Below are positions 50,690-58,805 of a stretch of 64,000 nucleotides of DNA, in pieces. The stretch is from positions 806,001 to 870,000 of the forward strand of contig NZ_JAQNDK010000004.1 of assembly GCF_028368935.1 (NCBI RefSeq), written 5' to 3'. Under the pieces are notes generated by a model that saw only the letters and a list, made by a program, of their open reading frames with translations, ran no database searches and was not told the origin of the DNA. The stretch comes from Sorangium aterium. Its GTDB lineage: Bacteria > Myxococcota_A > Polyangia > Polyangiales > Polyangiaceae. A program made the position numbers and the translations under genes. Numbering within the stretch: the first letter of the stretch is position 1; every line of letters starts with the position of its first letter.

Positions 50690-51012
50690 AGAGCACACGT
50701 TTTCCTGCGCTCCTCCTCCGCTTGTCGGCCACGACAGGCCTCCTGGCGGGGGGCTGCGTCGAGGTCGGCCACCCCATCGAGGTGGGCTGCTTCGTCGAGG
50801 CCGACAACCCGAACTGCTTCGACACGGGCGTCTCCGCGAGCTCTTCTCAGGCGAGCGGAGCCTCCTCGACCGGCGGAGGCGGCGTGAGCGCCGATGCCGG
50901 AGGCGGCGCAGGCGCGAGCGCCGATGGCGGAGGCGGCGCAGGCGGTGACGGCGGCTCCGCGGGCTCAGGCGGCGCGGGCGGCGCTGGCGGCGCGGGCGGC
51001 GCAGGGCCGTGA
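50686..51012 (+). CDS. Small glycine-rich lipoprotein, last gene of the receptor operon
   Basis: 108 residues from GTG 50686, which overlaps the receptor's stop (GTGA). Signal/lipobox LLAGGC (~22), a short Cys-containing segment (VGHPIEVGCFVEADNPNCFD), then Ser-rich and GGAGADGGGGAGG repeats to the end. Possibly a small surface lipoprotein with a disordered tail. Function unknown. Confidence 0.7.
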   Translation: MKSTRFPALLLRLSATTGLLAGGCVEVGHPIEVGCFVEADNPNCFDTGVSASSSQASGASSTGGGGVSADAGGGAGASADGGGGAGGDGGSAGSGGAGGAGGAGGAGP

Positions 51013-51523
51013 TCACGGGCGTTCTCTCGCTCCATGGCGCTCGATCGCGTCAGCCCGTCCGCCAGATGAGGGGCCGAATGGTCCACCCTGGAGTCATCTC
51101 CGACGGTATCCTACTGGTGATTGGCATGCTCTCCTGCGGGAACTGCCACGGTCGGCATCGTAATGAGCGAGGACGGAAAAGGCATTGACAGCCGATTTGG
51201 GTTCACTTAGTCGTAATAATGAAGCCGAGCTGGAGCGCCGATCAGGCTGGAACCAGAGAAGTGAACCACCAAGGCGCCAAAAGACGTCAACAGACGTCAA
51301 CAGACGCCAAGATTTTATGTTTTTCTTGGCGTCTTTTGGCGCCTTGGCGGTTCAATTTCTTGCCGTCTTGCATGCGGTTTCAACCCGTTTGTCGCTCTAG
51401 ACCGTTGTAGCGCCATCATGGAGGGGGATCGTGCGCTATCGAGATTCGTCTGATGGCATTCAGGACGACCGGACGCCTCTGACGAAGTGCGACCTCTTGC
51501 CCTGACCGGGCCGAAAGCGCTCG
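51013..51523. other. Intergenic region with palindromic element copy 5
   Basis: 511 bases between the receptor operon and the PAS/STAS gene. It contains the repeat at 51263-51353 and no supported gene. An AT-rich stretch near 51310-51325 is the loop of that repeat. Confidence 0.5.
51263..51353. repeat. Palindromic CGCCAAGACGCC element, copy 5
   Basis: Left arm GAACCACCAAGGCGCCAAAA from 51263, right arm ending 51353 (GGCGCCTTGGCGGTTC). The left arm has a 10-bp tandem insertion (ACGTCAACAG twice, about 51284-51303) absent from the right arm. The loop is AT-rich (ATTTTATGTTTTT). Flanks match copies 2 and 3 only weakly. Confidence 0.75.
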
Positions 51524-52804
51524 ATGGAAGTTCCTGTGAAGCCCGTGATGAAGGATACCGAGGCCAGCCGGACGCAGGGCGCGACGATCTCGCGAGCCCA
51601 GCGGATACTCGACGCTTTGCCGGCGATGGTGTGTGTCCTGGACCTCGCGGGACCGCGGCTCACCGGGCACAACGCCGCGCTCGTCCGGGCGCTCGGCTGC
51701 ACGGGAGAAGAGCTCCTCTCGCGGGGCGTCGAGGCGCTCTCGGCGCGCATTCACCCCGACGATCTCGCCGGCCTCGCCGCGCGCGCGGCCGAGCTCGCCG
51801 CGGCGCGCGACGGCGGGGTCGTCGAAGGCGAGCTGCGGGCGCGGACCGTCGAGGGAGGGCAAGAGGAGCGACTCTTCGCCGTGCGCGCGGAGGTCTTCAC
51901 GCGAGGGGACGACGGCGCCGTGCGCGAGGTCGTCGTCTTCGCCGAGGACGTGACAGCGCGAAAGCGCCGCGAGCAGGGCGGTCCCAGGAGAGATGCGGTG
52001 CTCGCGGCGCTCTGCGACCGCGCCCCTGTCATCATGTTCGCGAAGGACCGTGACGGCGCCTTCCTCCTGGCGAGCCGCTCGATGGAGGATCTCGTCGGGG
52101 CGACCCCGGGCAGCATGCTCGGAAAGACCGATGGCGACTTCTGTCCGCCGGAGGTTGCTTCTATTTACAAAGATGTCGAACACCTGGTGCGCAGGACCGG
52201 CGCCCCGTTCGAGGCCGAGGAGATCGTCCCGCAGGCCCAGGGCGATCGGACCCTGTACACGATCAAGTTCCCCCTCCGTGGCGAGGGCGTCCCGGAGGGC
52301 GCGGTCGCCGGCATCTCGGTGGACATCACGCGGGTCAAGGCGGCGGAGCGCGAGCGGGAGGCGGCGCGGGACGAGCTGCTCGCGGCGCAGCAGGACACGA
52401 TACGTGAGCTGGTGACGCCGCTGTTGCCGATCGCCGAGGGGGTGCTGGTGATGCCGCTCATCGGCTTCTTCGACAGCGCGCGGGCGAGCCGGATCATCGA
52501 GACGCTGCTGCAGGGCGTGGCGAGGCACTCGGCCCGCATCGCGATCATCGATATCACCGGGGTCAAGGCGGTGGACGTCCAGGTGGCCGAGATGCTCGTG
52601 CACGCCGCGCGCGCCGTCGAGCTGCTCGGTGCGCAGGTGGTGCTCACCGGCATCCAGCCGGCGATCGCGCAGACGCTCATCGAGCTCGACGTCGACCTGC
52701 GGGGCCTGGTCACGGCGGGGACGCTGCGGAGCGGCATCGCGTATGCGTATCCGGTCGGGCAAGCGCGCGGTGGACAGGAGCCGCGCCACGTGCGCCGTGA
52801 ATGA
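51524..52804 (+). CDS. PAS-PAS-STAS protein (RsbR-like), copy 1
   Basis: 426 residues. PAS 1 (~25-135: ILDALPAMVCVLDLAGPRLT), PAS 2 (~155-265: PVIMFAKDRDGAFLLASRSM), a helical linker (AAEREREAARDELLAAQQDT), then a C-terminal RsbR-type module with TPLLPIAEGVLVMPLIGFFD, ARIAIIDITGVKAVDVQVAE and VVLTGIQPAIAQTLIELDVD. RsbR-like co-antagonists form stressosomes and control a switch kinase; no RsbS/RsbT gene is adjacent. The last 20 residues after GSGIA differ from copy 2 (YAYPVGQARGG...), probably by a small insertion. Start ATG has no strong ribosome-binding site. Confidence 0.88.
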   Translation: MEVPVKPVMKDTEASRTQGATISRAQRILDALPAMVCVLDLAGPRLTGHNAALVRALGCTGEELLSRGVEALSARIHPDDLAGLAARAAELAAARDGGVVEGELRARTVEGGQEERLFAVRAEVFTRGDDGAVREVVVFAEDVTARKRREQGGPRRDAVLAALCDRAPVIMFAKDRDGAFLLASRSMEDLVGATPGSMLGKTDGDFCPPEVASIYKDVEHLVRRTGAPFEAEEIVPQAQGDRTLYTIKFPLRGEGVPEGAVAGISVDITRVKAAEREREAARDELLAAQQDTIRELVTPLLPIAEGVLVMPLIGFFDSARASRIIETLLQGVARHSARIAIIDITGVKAVDVQVAEMLVHAARAVELLGAQVVLTGIQPAIAQTLIELDVDLRGLVTAGTLRSGIAYAYPVGQARGGQEPRHVRRE

Positions 52805-52928
52805 GGGCGAGGCGCGCCGAGCGCGCGCCATCGCAGGGTGGTCCCGGACGTCGGCGCGCGCACAGGCGCGCTGAACCGTCAGGGGACGGTGAAACGGATC
52901 GAGCTAGTTCGAGAAGAGGAGGGGATTC

Positions 52929-54035
52929 ATGGTCCATCGCGCCATCTTGGGGGGCATCCTTCTGGCGACCAGCGTGCTTGCCTGCAGCTCCAGCGAGAGC
53001 ACGACGGAAGCGCCGCTGACCATCGCTTACATCACGCACAACAAGTGCAATAGGTTCCACGATCTGGGTCGCGCGGGCGCCGCGCAGGCGCAGAGCGAGC
53101 TGTCGACGACGAGCACGCGGCCGGTCAACGTGATGATCCTGGACCCTGAATGCCCGGAGCTCACCGAAGACGGCAAGCCGCTGGACCCCGACGACGCCTG
53201 CTACCTCTCCCGGCCTCAGATGGCGGTGCTGCAAGAGGTCATCGACATGAAGGTGGACGCGATATCCATCGATGTCTTCAGCGGGGACTGCGAGACCGAC
53301 CTCGTCAACAAGGCCGTGGACGCCGGCATCAAGGTCGTCACGTACGGCGGCGACGCTCCCGCGAGCAAGCGCCACACCTACTACGGCATGGACAACAAGG
53401 CCGCTGCCTCGTTCCTCATGGATGCGCTCGCGACCATCAACGGCAAGACCGGCAAGATCGCCTTGCAGACGATGATGGATGATGACGGTAATGGAGTCTA
53501 CACCCCCACGCCCGCGGGGACCTTCATCGACCGGCTCGCCGGCTTCTCCGAGACGCTGAAGAAGTACCCGGACATGACGAACGCGGTGAGCCTCCCTTGC
53601 GTGTGCTGCGATTACGCGGTCCCCTTCTGCGCGGAGACCGCGGAGGAGGCCCTGGAGAAGGACCCGGAGATCACGGGCTTCTTCTTCTCCTACAGCAAGC
53701 TCCTCGGCGAGCCCGACCTCGCGGCGAACGCGCCGATGCTCACCGCGAGAGCGAAGGAGAAGACCATTCACTCGGTGGCGTTCGATACGCTGCCGGAGTA
53801 CATGGATCGCATGCGCGCGGGGTACGTGGACGTGCTCCTCGGTCAGAAGCTGTTCGGCTGGGGCTACGATACCGTCATGCTCGCGTACGATCTGGCTACC
53901 ACCGATCGCCAAGTGAGCGCCTTCACCGACGCTGGCTGGTACGTCGTCTGTCCGAACAACCTGGAGGAGTTCGAGCGCAACACCCAGGCCATGGACTACC
54001 GGACGCCCCTGTCGCAGTGCAGCTTGCTCCCCTGA
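52929..54035 (+). CDS. Periplasmic sugar-binding lipoprotein (LacI-type substrate-binding fold)
   Basis: 368 residues; GAGGAGGGG before ATG. Lipobox SVLAC (~20). The type-1 periplasmic-binding pattern is clear: LTIAYITHNKCNRFHDLGRA, MKVDAISIDVFSGDCETDLV, AVDAGIKVVTYGGDAPASKR, YYGMDNKAAASFLM and KLFGWGYDTVMLAYDL. Two extra Cys-rich patches (CVCCDYAVPFC) are unusual for the family. No ABC permease or ATPase is encoded nearby; the gene is flanked by two PAS-STAS genes. It may act as a sensing component rather than in uptake. Confidence 0.82.
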   Translation: MVHRAILGGILLATSVLACSSSESTTEAPLTIAYITHNKCNRFHDLGRAGAAQAQSELSTTSTRPVNVMILDPECPELTEDGKPLDPDDACYLSRPQMAVLQEVIDMKVDAISIDVFSGDCETDLVNKAVDAGIKVVTYGGDAPASKRHTYYGMDNKAAASFLMDALATINGKTGKIALQTMMDDDGNGVYTPTPAGTFIDRLAGFSETLKKYPDMTNAVSLPCVCCDYAVPFCAETAEEALEKDPEITGFFFSYSKLLGEPDLAANAPMLTARAKEKTIHSVAFDTLPEYMDRMRAGYVDVLLGQKLFGWGYDTVMLAYDLATTDRQVSAFTDAGWYVVCPNNLEEFERNTQAMDYRTPLSQCSLLP

Positions 54036-54266
54036 GCCCAGCGTCGCTCAGCCTGGCAGGCCGCATGGCGTGACGCGCGCCGCGATCGTCGCATGGGCAG
54101 GTAGGCCAGGCTACGGCGCCCCGCCGGGCGGCCGCGACAGGGTGGCGACGCCGCGTCTTCGATTTCGCCGCGCGCGCGCCGTGCGTATGTATCATGGATC
54201 GAGCTCTGGCCCGCGCGTCCGCCGCCCGGGCCTGGAAGGAGCCGCCATGAGGAGAGGCCTGCCGCG

Positions 54267-55475
54267 ATGAAGGAGACCACGGCCAAGGAGCAGCAGGACG
54301 TGCTCGGCGCGCGAGCCCGGAGGATGCTCGACGCGGCGCCGACGATCCTGTGTGTCGTGGGCCTCGACGAGCGGCGGCTCATCGAACACAACGCCGCCCT
54401 CGCTCGCTCGCTCGGCTGTACGGAGGAAGAGCTCTCGACACGCGGCGTCGAGGCGCTCTCGGATCGGATCCACCCGGGCGACATGGCCGGCCTCGCCGCG
54501 AGCGCGGAGCGGCTGAAGGGGGCGCGGGACGGCGAGGTGATCGAGGGCGAGCTCCGGGCGCGAGGCCGCGAGGGAGACGAGCGCATCTTCGCGGTGCGCG
54601 CGGAGGTCTTCGCGCGAAGCGAGGATGGATCCGCGCGCGAGATCTTCCTCTCGGCCGAGGACGTGACAGAGCGAAAGCGCCGTGAGCAGCGCCTCCACAG
54701 GAGCGAGGCGCTGCTCGCGACGTTCTGTGATCACGCGCCGGTCCTCCTGTATGCGAAGGACCGGGAAGGAGCCTTTCTCCTTGTGAGCCGCTCGGTGGAA
54801 GAGCTCGTCGGGGCGACCCCGGGCAGCATGCTTGGAAAGACCGACAGCGACTTCTTTCCATCGGAAGTTGCGTCTATTTACAATGACGTCGATGACCTGG
54901 TGCGCAGGAACGGCGCCCCGTTCGAGGCCGAGGATCCCGTCCCTCACGCCCAAGGCGAGAAGACGTTCTACTCGATCAAGTTCCCCCTCCGCGGCGAGGG
55001 CATCCCGGAGGGGTCGGTCGCCGGCATCTCGGTGGACATCACGCGGGTCAAGGCGGCGGAGCGCGAGCGGGAGGCGGCGCGGGACGAGCTGATCGCGGCG
55101 CAGCAGGACACGATACGTGAGCTGGTGACGCCGCTGTTGCCGATTGCCGAGGGGGTGCTGGTGATGCCGCTCATCGGCTTCTTCGACAGCGCGCGGGCGA
55201 GCCGGATCATCGAGACGCTGCTGCAGGGCGTGGCGAGGCACTCGGCCCGCATCGCGATCATCGATATCACCGGGGTCAAGGCGGTGGACGTCCAGGTGGC
55301 CGAGATGCTCGTGCACGCCGCGCGCGCCGTCGGGCTGCTCGGCGCCCAGGTGGTGCTCACCGGCATCCAGCCGGCGATCGCGCAGACGCTCATCGAGCTC
55401 GACGTCGACCTGCGGGGCCTGGTCACGGCGGGGACGCTGCGGAGCGGCATCGCGCACGCGCTGAAGCGGACGTGA
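54267..55475 (+). CDS. PAS-PAS-STAS protein (RsbR-like), copy 2
   Basis: 402 residues. Same order as copy 1: PAS 1 (MLDAAPTILCVVGLDERRLI), PAS 2 (PVLLYAKDREGAFLLVSRSV), linker, RsbR/STAS module. The N-terminal ~230 residues differ at many positions. From about 55020 to 55455 the DNA is almost the same as 52318-52745, with only about five to seven base differences seen, including at silent sites. It ends with HALKRT instead of the longer tail in copy 1. The phospho-acceptor Ser/Thr of the STAS domain (DITG..AVDVQV) lies in the shared part. Confidence 0.88.
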   Translation: MKETTAKEQQDVLGARARRMLDAAPTILCVVGLDERRLIEHNAALARSLGCTEEELSTRGVEALSDRIHPGDMAGLAASAERLKGARDGEVIEGELRARGREGDERIFAVRAEVFARSEDGSAREIFLSAEDVTERKRREQRLHRSEALLATFCDHAPVLLYAKDREGAFLLVSRSVEELVGATPGSMLGKTDSDFFPSEVASIYNDVDDLVRRNGAPFEAEDPVPHAQGEKTFYSIKFPLRGEGIPEGSVAGISVDITRVKAAEREREAARDELIAAQQDTIRELVTPLLPIAEGVLVMPLIGFFDSARASRIIETLLQGVARHSARIAIIDITGVKAVDVQVAEMLVHAARAVGLLGAQVVLTGIQPAIAQTLIELDVDLRGLVTAGTLRSGIAHALKRT

Positions 55476-55569
55476 CAGCAGGCCGCCCCGCGCCCGCAGG
55501 CGCGTCGCCCCGCTGCGCGGGCGCCTGCGGCGGGCTGGATCCGCGCTGCGCGCGAATCGAGCCGCGCGG

Positions 55570-55616
55570 CCGACGCGTCGGATTTTGTTGACGCGTCGGA
55601 GGTTTCCGACATATTA
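55570..55616 (+). promoter_or_regulatory. Promoter and operator of the arsR-SRPBCC operon
   Basis: TTGACG (55588-55593), a 17-base spacer, and ATATTA (55611-55616) form a good promoter. The spacer contains GTCGGA-GGTT-TCCGAC (55595-55610), a perfect 6-bp inverted repeat, and just upstream is the perfect 12-bp palindrome CCGACGCGTCGG (55570-55581). The predicted start of transcription is at or beside the ATG (55622), so the message would be nearly leaderless. Repressor binding would block the polymerase. Confidence 0.75.
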
Positions 55617-55621
55617 AGGAC

Positions 55622-55939
55622 ATGGCTGAAGTCGACGTGTTCTCGGCGCTCGCCAACCCGGTGCGGCGCGAGATCCTGATGCAGCTCCGCATGGGACCTC
55701 GCGCCGTGAACGACCTCGCGCGCGGCTTCGACCTGGGCCGCCCCGCGGTGTCTGAGCACCTGCAGGTGCTCCGCAAAGCGCGCCTCGTGCGCGAGGAGCC
55801 GCGCGGACGCGAGCGCTATTACCACCTCGATCCGCGCCCGCTGAGCGAGGTCGACGAATGGCTCGACACGTTCACTCAGTACTGGAAGACGCGGCTCACC
55901 GCCCTCGAAGATCTCCTCGACGAAGAAGGAAAAAAATGA
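55622..55939 (+). CDS. ArsR-family HTH repressor
   Basis: 105 residues. Winged-helix DNA-binding sequence: VFSALANPVRREILMQLRMG, PRAVNDLARGFDLGRPAVSE and HLQVLRKARLVREEPRGRER. No metal-binding Cys motif of classical ArsR (ELCVCDL) is present, so it belongs to the subgroup coupled with AHSA1/SRPBCC proteins. It overlaps the next gene by four bases (ATGA). The operator in its own promoter spacer suggests autoregulation. Confidence 0.92.
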   Translation: MAEVDVFSALANPVRREILMQLRMGPRAVNDLARGFDLGRPAVSEHLQVLRKARLVREEPRGRERYYHLDPRPLSEVDEWLDTFTQYWKTRLTALEDLLDEEGKK

Positions 55940-56334
55940 ACGCCCCTGCAGTCATCCACCTCGAACATCGTTACACAGCGCCTCCGTCCGCCGTCTGGCG
56001 GGCGCTCACGGATCCGGAGCTGCACGCGCGCTGGTGGGCTCCGGGTGACGTCAAAGCCGTCGTTGGGCACCGCTTCGAGCTCGACATGGGGCCCTGGGGC
56101 AAGCAGGCTTGCGAGGTGCTCGCCGTCGAAGCGGAGCGGCTCTTCTCGTACCGCTTTGCGATTGGCCAGCTCGACACCATCATCACCTGGCGCCTCACGC
56201 CCGAAGGGGCGGGGACGCTCCTCACGCTCACGCACGAGGGCTTCAACCTCGACTCGCCGATGGGCAAGACCGCTTTCGAAGGCATGAAGCCCGGGTGGCC
56301 CAAGCTGCTGGAGAGGCTCGGAAGGACGCTCTGA
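55936..56334 (+). CDS. SRPBCC/AHSA1-family protein
   Basis: 132 residues from ATG 55936; the overlap with arsR fixes the start. SRPBCC pattern: IHLEHRYTAPPSAVWRALTD, HARWWAPGDVKAVVGHRFEL and TIITWRLTPEGAGTLLTLTH. These small single-domain proteins bind hydrophobic ligands and are typically paired with ArsR-type repressors; the ligand is unknown. Cytoplasmic. Confidence 0.92.
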   Translation: MNAPAVIHLEHRYTAPPSAVWRALTDPELHARWWAPGDVKAVVGHRFELDMGPWGKQACEVLAVEAERLFSYRFAIGQLDTIITWRLTPEGAGTLLTLTHEGFNLDSPMGKTAFEGMKPGWPKLLERLGRTL

Positions 56335-56385
56335 GCCTCGGCTTGGGCACCTGAGTCGCCCCAGCTGGCCGCGCCGGTCGGCGCG

Positions 56386-57726
56386 TCATTGCAGCGTGCA
56401 GATGAGCCGCTGACCGCGCACGGAGTAGGCGCCCTCGCGTTGCTCGATCCAGGCGACGAGCAGCTTGACGCCGAGCTGCGCGACGGTCGAGCCGAGGATC
56501 TGCGCGCTGCTGCCGTCCGGAAGGGAGAAGATGAGCTGGTTGGGGAGCACGTTCTCACCTGTCCGCGTGAACCAGCCCAGGTTCACGCTCTTTCCAGGCG
56601 GCGGCACCAACGCCAAATACACGTTTTCGCCGTCGCTCGCGACGGGGCCCGGGGGGTTGTACTGGTTCACATTCTGGAGCTTGAAGACAGGGGTAAAGCC
56701 GGGCGGGGGAACCTGTCCGAGCGACAAAAAGTCCTTCACGACGCCCACCTCCGCCGAGAGGGTGAGCCTCGGCGGAGGGACGAGGTGCACCATCAAGAGC
56801 GTGACGCCATCCCCCTCGGGCAGCGGGAACGCCCCGAAGAAGGACTCCACCTCGTCAGGAGACGGGCTGAACTGGATCCGGTGCGCCGCGCCGAGATCGG
56901 CGCGCGAGGCGCCCGTTCTGAAGAACGCTTCTCCGGTCGCGTTGTCATCCAACAAGAGGAGGTGCCGGCCGTTCGTGACGGTGTAGTAGTGAACGTTGAG
57001 CGAGGCATCGGTGCGTGGGCCCTGGGCCACGAGGGTCGGCGCAGGCTCGGCCGATCCACCGACGACGAGCGCTCGCGTCGAGCCGCCGGGCGCCGCGCAG
57101 GTCGCGGCATAAAGGGTGCTGTCGCCCGCCTGGACGAACGCCATCGACGTTGCCACGCTGGGGCTCGAGCACTCCGGTGCGAGGGCGGGGAACCGGTGGA
57201 ACGTCCCCCTGGACGAGACGCCGTCGGCGGTCGCGGGGAAGACGAGCTGCCCGATCTCGTACCCCACCCTGCCCTGGAGGATGACTTGCCCTCCCGTTTC
57301 GCGGCCGGTGACGAAGGCCGCGCCGTCGGTGAAGGGGAACTCCGCCTTCGACCCGGCCGGCTCCCCGATCTCGTGCACCGTCCCGATCACGAGCCGGCTG
57401 GCCGCCTTGTCGACCACCGAGACGAATACGCGATCGGGTCCGCTCGCCAGCACGAGCGAGGAGGTGTCGACCTCATGGCCGCCGAGGTCTCCGGACGTGA
57501 GGATGTCGAACGGCTCGAGATCGAGCGCGCACTTCGCCTCGGCCGGCTTGCAGATGCCGTCCTGACAGACGCCGCTCTGGCACTCGGGAGAAGCGCTGCA
57601 CGCCTGGCCGCCGTTGCCTCCTTGGTTCAGCTCCGCGTCGGCGCGCACACCCGCGATGATCTGGCAGCCGGCGACGAGCAATGCGCCCCCGGCGATGACG
57701 AGCCTCCAGGGTCGCATCGGGTGCAT
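56386..57726 (-). CDS. Propeller-like lipoprotein, last gene of the kinase-PEGA operon
   Basis: 446 residues. GAGGTAGC before ATG 57726. Lipobox LLVAGC, then a Cys-rich EGF-like piece (CSASPECQSGVCQDGICKPA ... CALDLEPFDI) common in myxobacterial lipoproteins, followed by ~360 residues of beta-rich sequence without a clear repeat (VLASGPDRVFVSVVDKAASR, TLYAATCAAPGGSTRALVVG). It starts one base after the PEGA gene's stop, so the two are coupled. Function unknown; possibly a surface binding protein. Confidence 0.75.
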   Translation of the reverse strand: MHPMRPWRLVIAGGALLVAGCQIIAGVRADAELNQGGNGGQACSASPECQSGVCQDGICKPAEAKCALDLEPFDILTSGDLGGHEVDTSSLVLASGPDRVFVSVVDKAASRLVIGTVHEIGEPAGSKAEFPFTDGAAFVTGRETGGQVILQGRVGYEIGQLVFPATADGVSSRGTFHRFPALAPECSSPSVATSMAFVQAGDSTLYAATCAAPGGSTRALVVGGSAEPAPTLVAQGPRTDASLNVHYYTVTNGRHLLLLDDNATGEAFFRTGASRADLGAAHRIQFSPSPDEVESFFGAFPLPEGDGVTLLMVHLVPPPRLTLSAEVGVVKDFLSLGQVPPPGFTPVFKLQNVNQYNPPGPVASDGENVYLALVPPPGKSVNLGWFTRTGENVLPNQLIFSLPDGSSAQILGSTVAQLGVKLLVAWIEQREGAYSVRGQRLICTLQ

Positions 57727-57727
57727 G

Positions 57728-58747
57728 TCAAAAGCTACCTCGCAACGACAGCCCCGCTGCTACCGCCCGGGCCGGAGGCTCCAGGCGCACCTCCAGCACC
57801 GTCGACGGCACGGCGTCGCTCGACGGCGCGGTCAGGAACACGACGAGGCCTGTGACGAGCGCCGCGCCTCCCGCCGCGAACGCTACATTCGAGATGTTGG
57901 CGGTCGTGTTCGCGTCCTGATGGAGCTTGACCCCCTCGGCGTCACAACGGGGAGGGTCGTCGTTGGTACACCCGTGCTGGTTGCGCGCCTCGCTCATCTT
58001 CGAGAGCGTCTCGAGACCGAACACAGCGCCTACCGCGATCCCGGCCAAGCTCACCCCGCCCAGCACGAGCCCAACGGTCCGCTGCGCGCTCCACGAGCTC
58101 GCCGGGGGCGCGGCGCTCGTGGCCACAGGCGCGCGCGCTGCCCGCCCTGGCGCGGGCGCGTCCTCGAGCAGAGGGACGCGCACCGTCTTCTGCCCTGGCT
58201 TCGGCTCGACGACCACCTTCGTGCTCCATGCCTTTTTGCCAGGCGCCGCCGCCTCGATCGTATGCTCGCCCGGATCGACCGGGATCGCCGAGCCGAACAT
58301 CGCCGCATCGAGCGGCCTCGCGTTGCGCCGCACCTCGATCCCCTCGACCCGGGCCTCCGGCGCCACCTCGATGACGAGCCTCGAGAGCTGCGGCTCGAGC
58401 AGGCCCGCCCGCCGCCCCGCTTCCTTCGAGCGCCGCCCATCGCCCGCTTTGCGCGCCGTTGCCTCGGCGTCGTTGAAGGTCGCCCAGGCGCTCGCCGTCG
58501 CGCCATCGAGCTCGTAGCAATCCGCCAGGGCGAGCAGCGTCCCGGCCATCGGGTCCAGCTTCTGGCTGGCGAGGAGCTTCGAGCACCCCAGGGCGTAGCT
58601 GCCCTGCTTGACGAACGCGCGCCCCTCGCGGAAGAGCACATCGGCGGCCGCCCGGTCCTCGGCGGTCGGGTCCGCGAGGACGCGCGGCGCGACCGATAAC
58701 GACAGGATCAGCGCACCCGCAGCGGCGACGCTGCGCTTCACACGCAT
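57728..58747 (-). CDS. PEGA-like membrane protein beside a Ser/Thr kinase
   Basis: 339 residues from ATG 58747, which gives a clean signal peptide (AAAGALILSLSVAPRVLADP); upstream frame is not coding. It has a TPR-like helical part (ADVLFREGRAFVKQGSYALG, LLALADCYELDGATASAWAT), a PEGA-like strand region (VEGIEVRRNARPLDAAMFGS then IPVDPGEHTIEAAAPGKKAW), and two hydrophobic helices (VGLVLGGVSLAGIAVGAVFG; VAFAAGGAALVTGLVVFLTA). The arrangement is characteristic of polyangial kinase operons and suggests it transmits a periplasmic cue to the kinase. Function not proven. Confidence 0.82.
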   Translation of the reverse strand: MRVKRSVAAAGALILSLSVAPRVLADPTAEDRAAADVLFREGRAFVKQGSYALGCSKLLASQKLDPMAGTLLALADCYELDGATASAWATFNDAEATARKAGDGRRSKEAGRRAGLLEPQLSRLVIEVAPEARVEGIEVRRNARPLDAAMFGSAIPVDPGEHTIEAAAPGKKAWSTKVVVEPKPGQKTVRVPLLEDAPAPGRAARAPVATSAAPPASSWSAQRTVGLVLGGVSLAGIAVGAVFGLETLSKMSEARNQHGCTNDDPPRCDAEGVKLHQDANTTANISNVAFAAGGAALVTGLVVFLTAPSSDAVPSTVLEVRLEPPARAVAAGLSLRGSF

Positions 58748-58805
58748 CGGTCCTGGGCCACGCACCGATCCCATTCTATGGGCACCCATCGCCGTTGTCC
58801 CAGGA

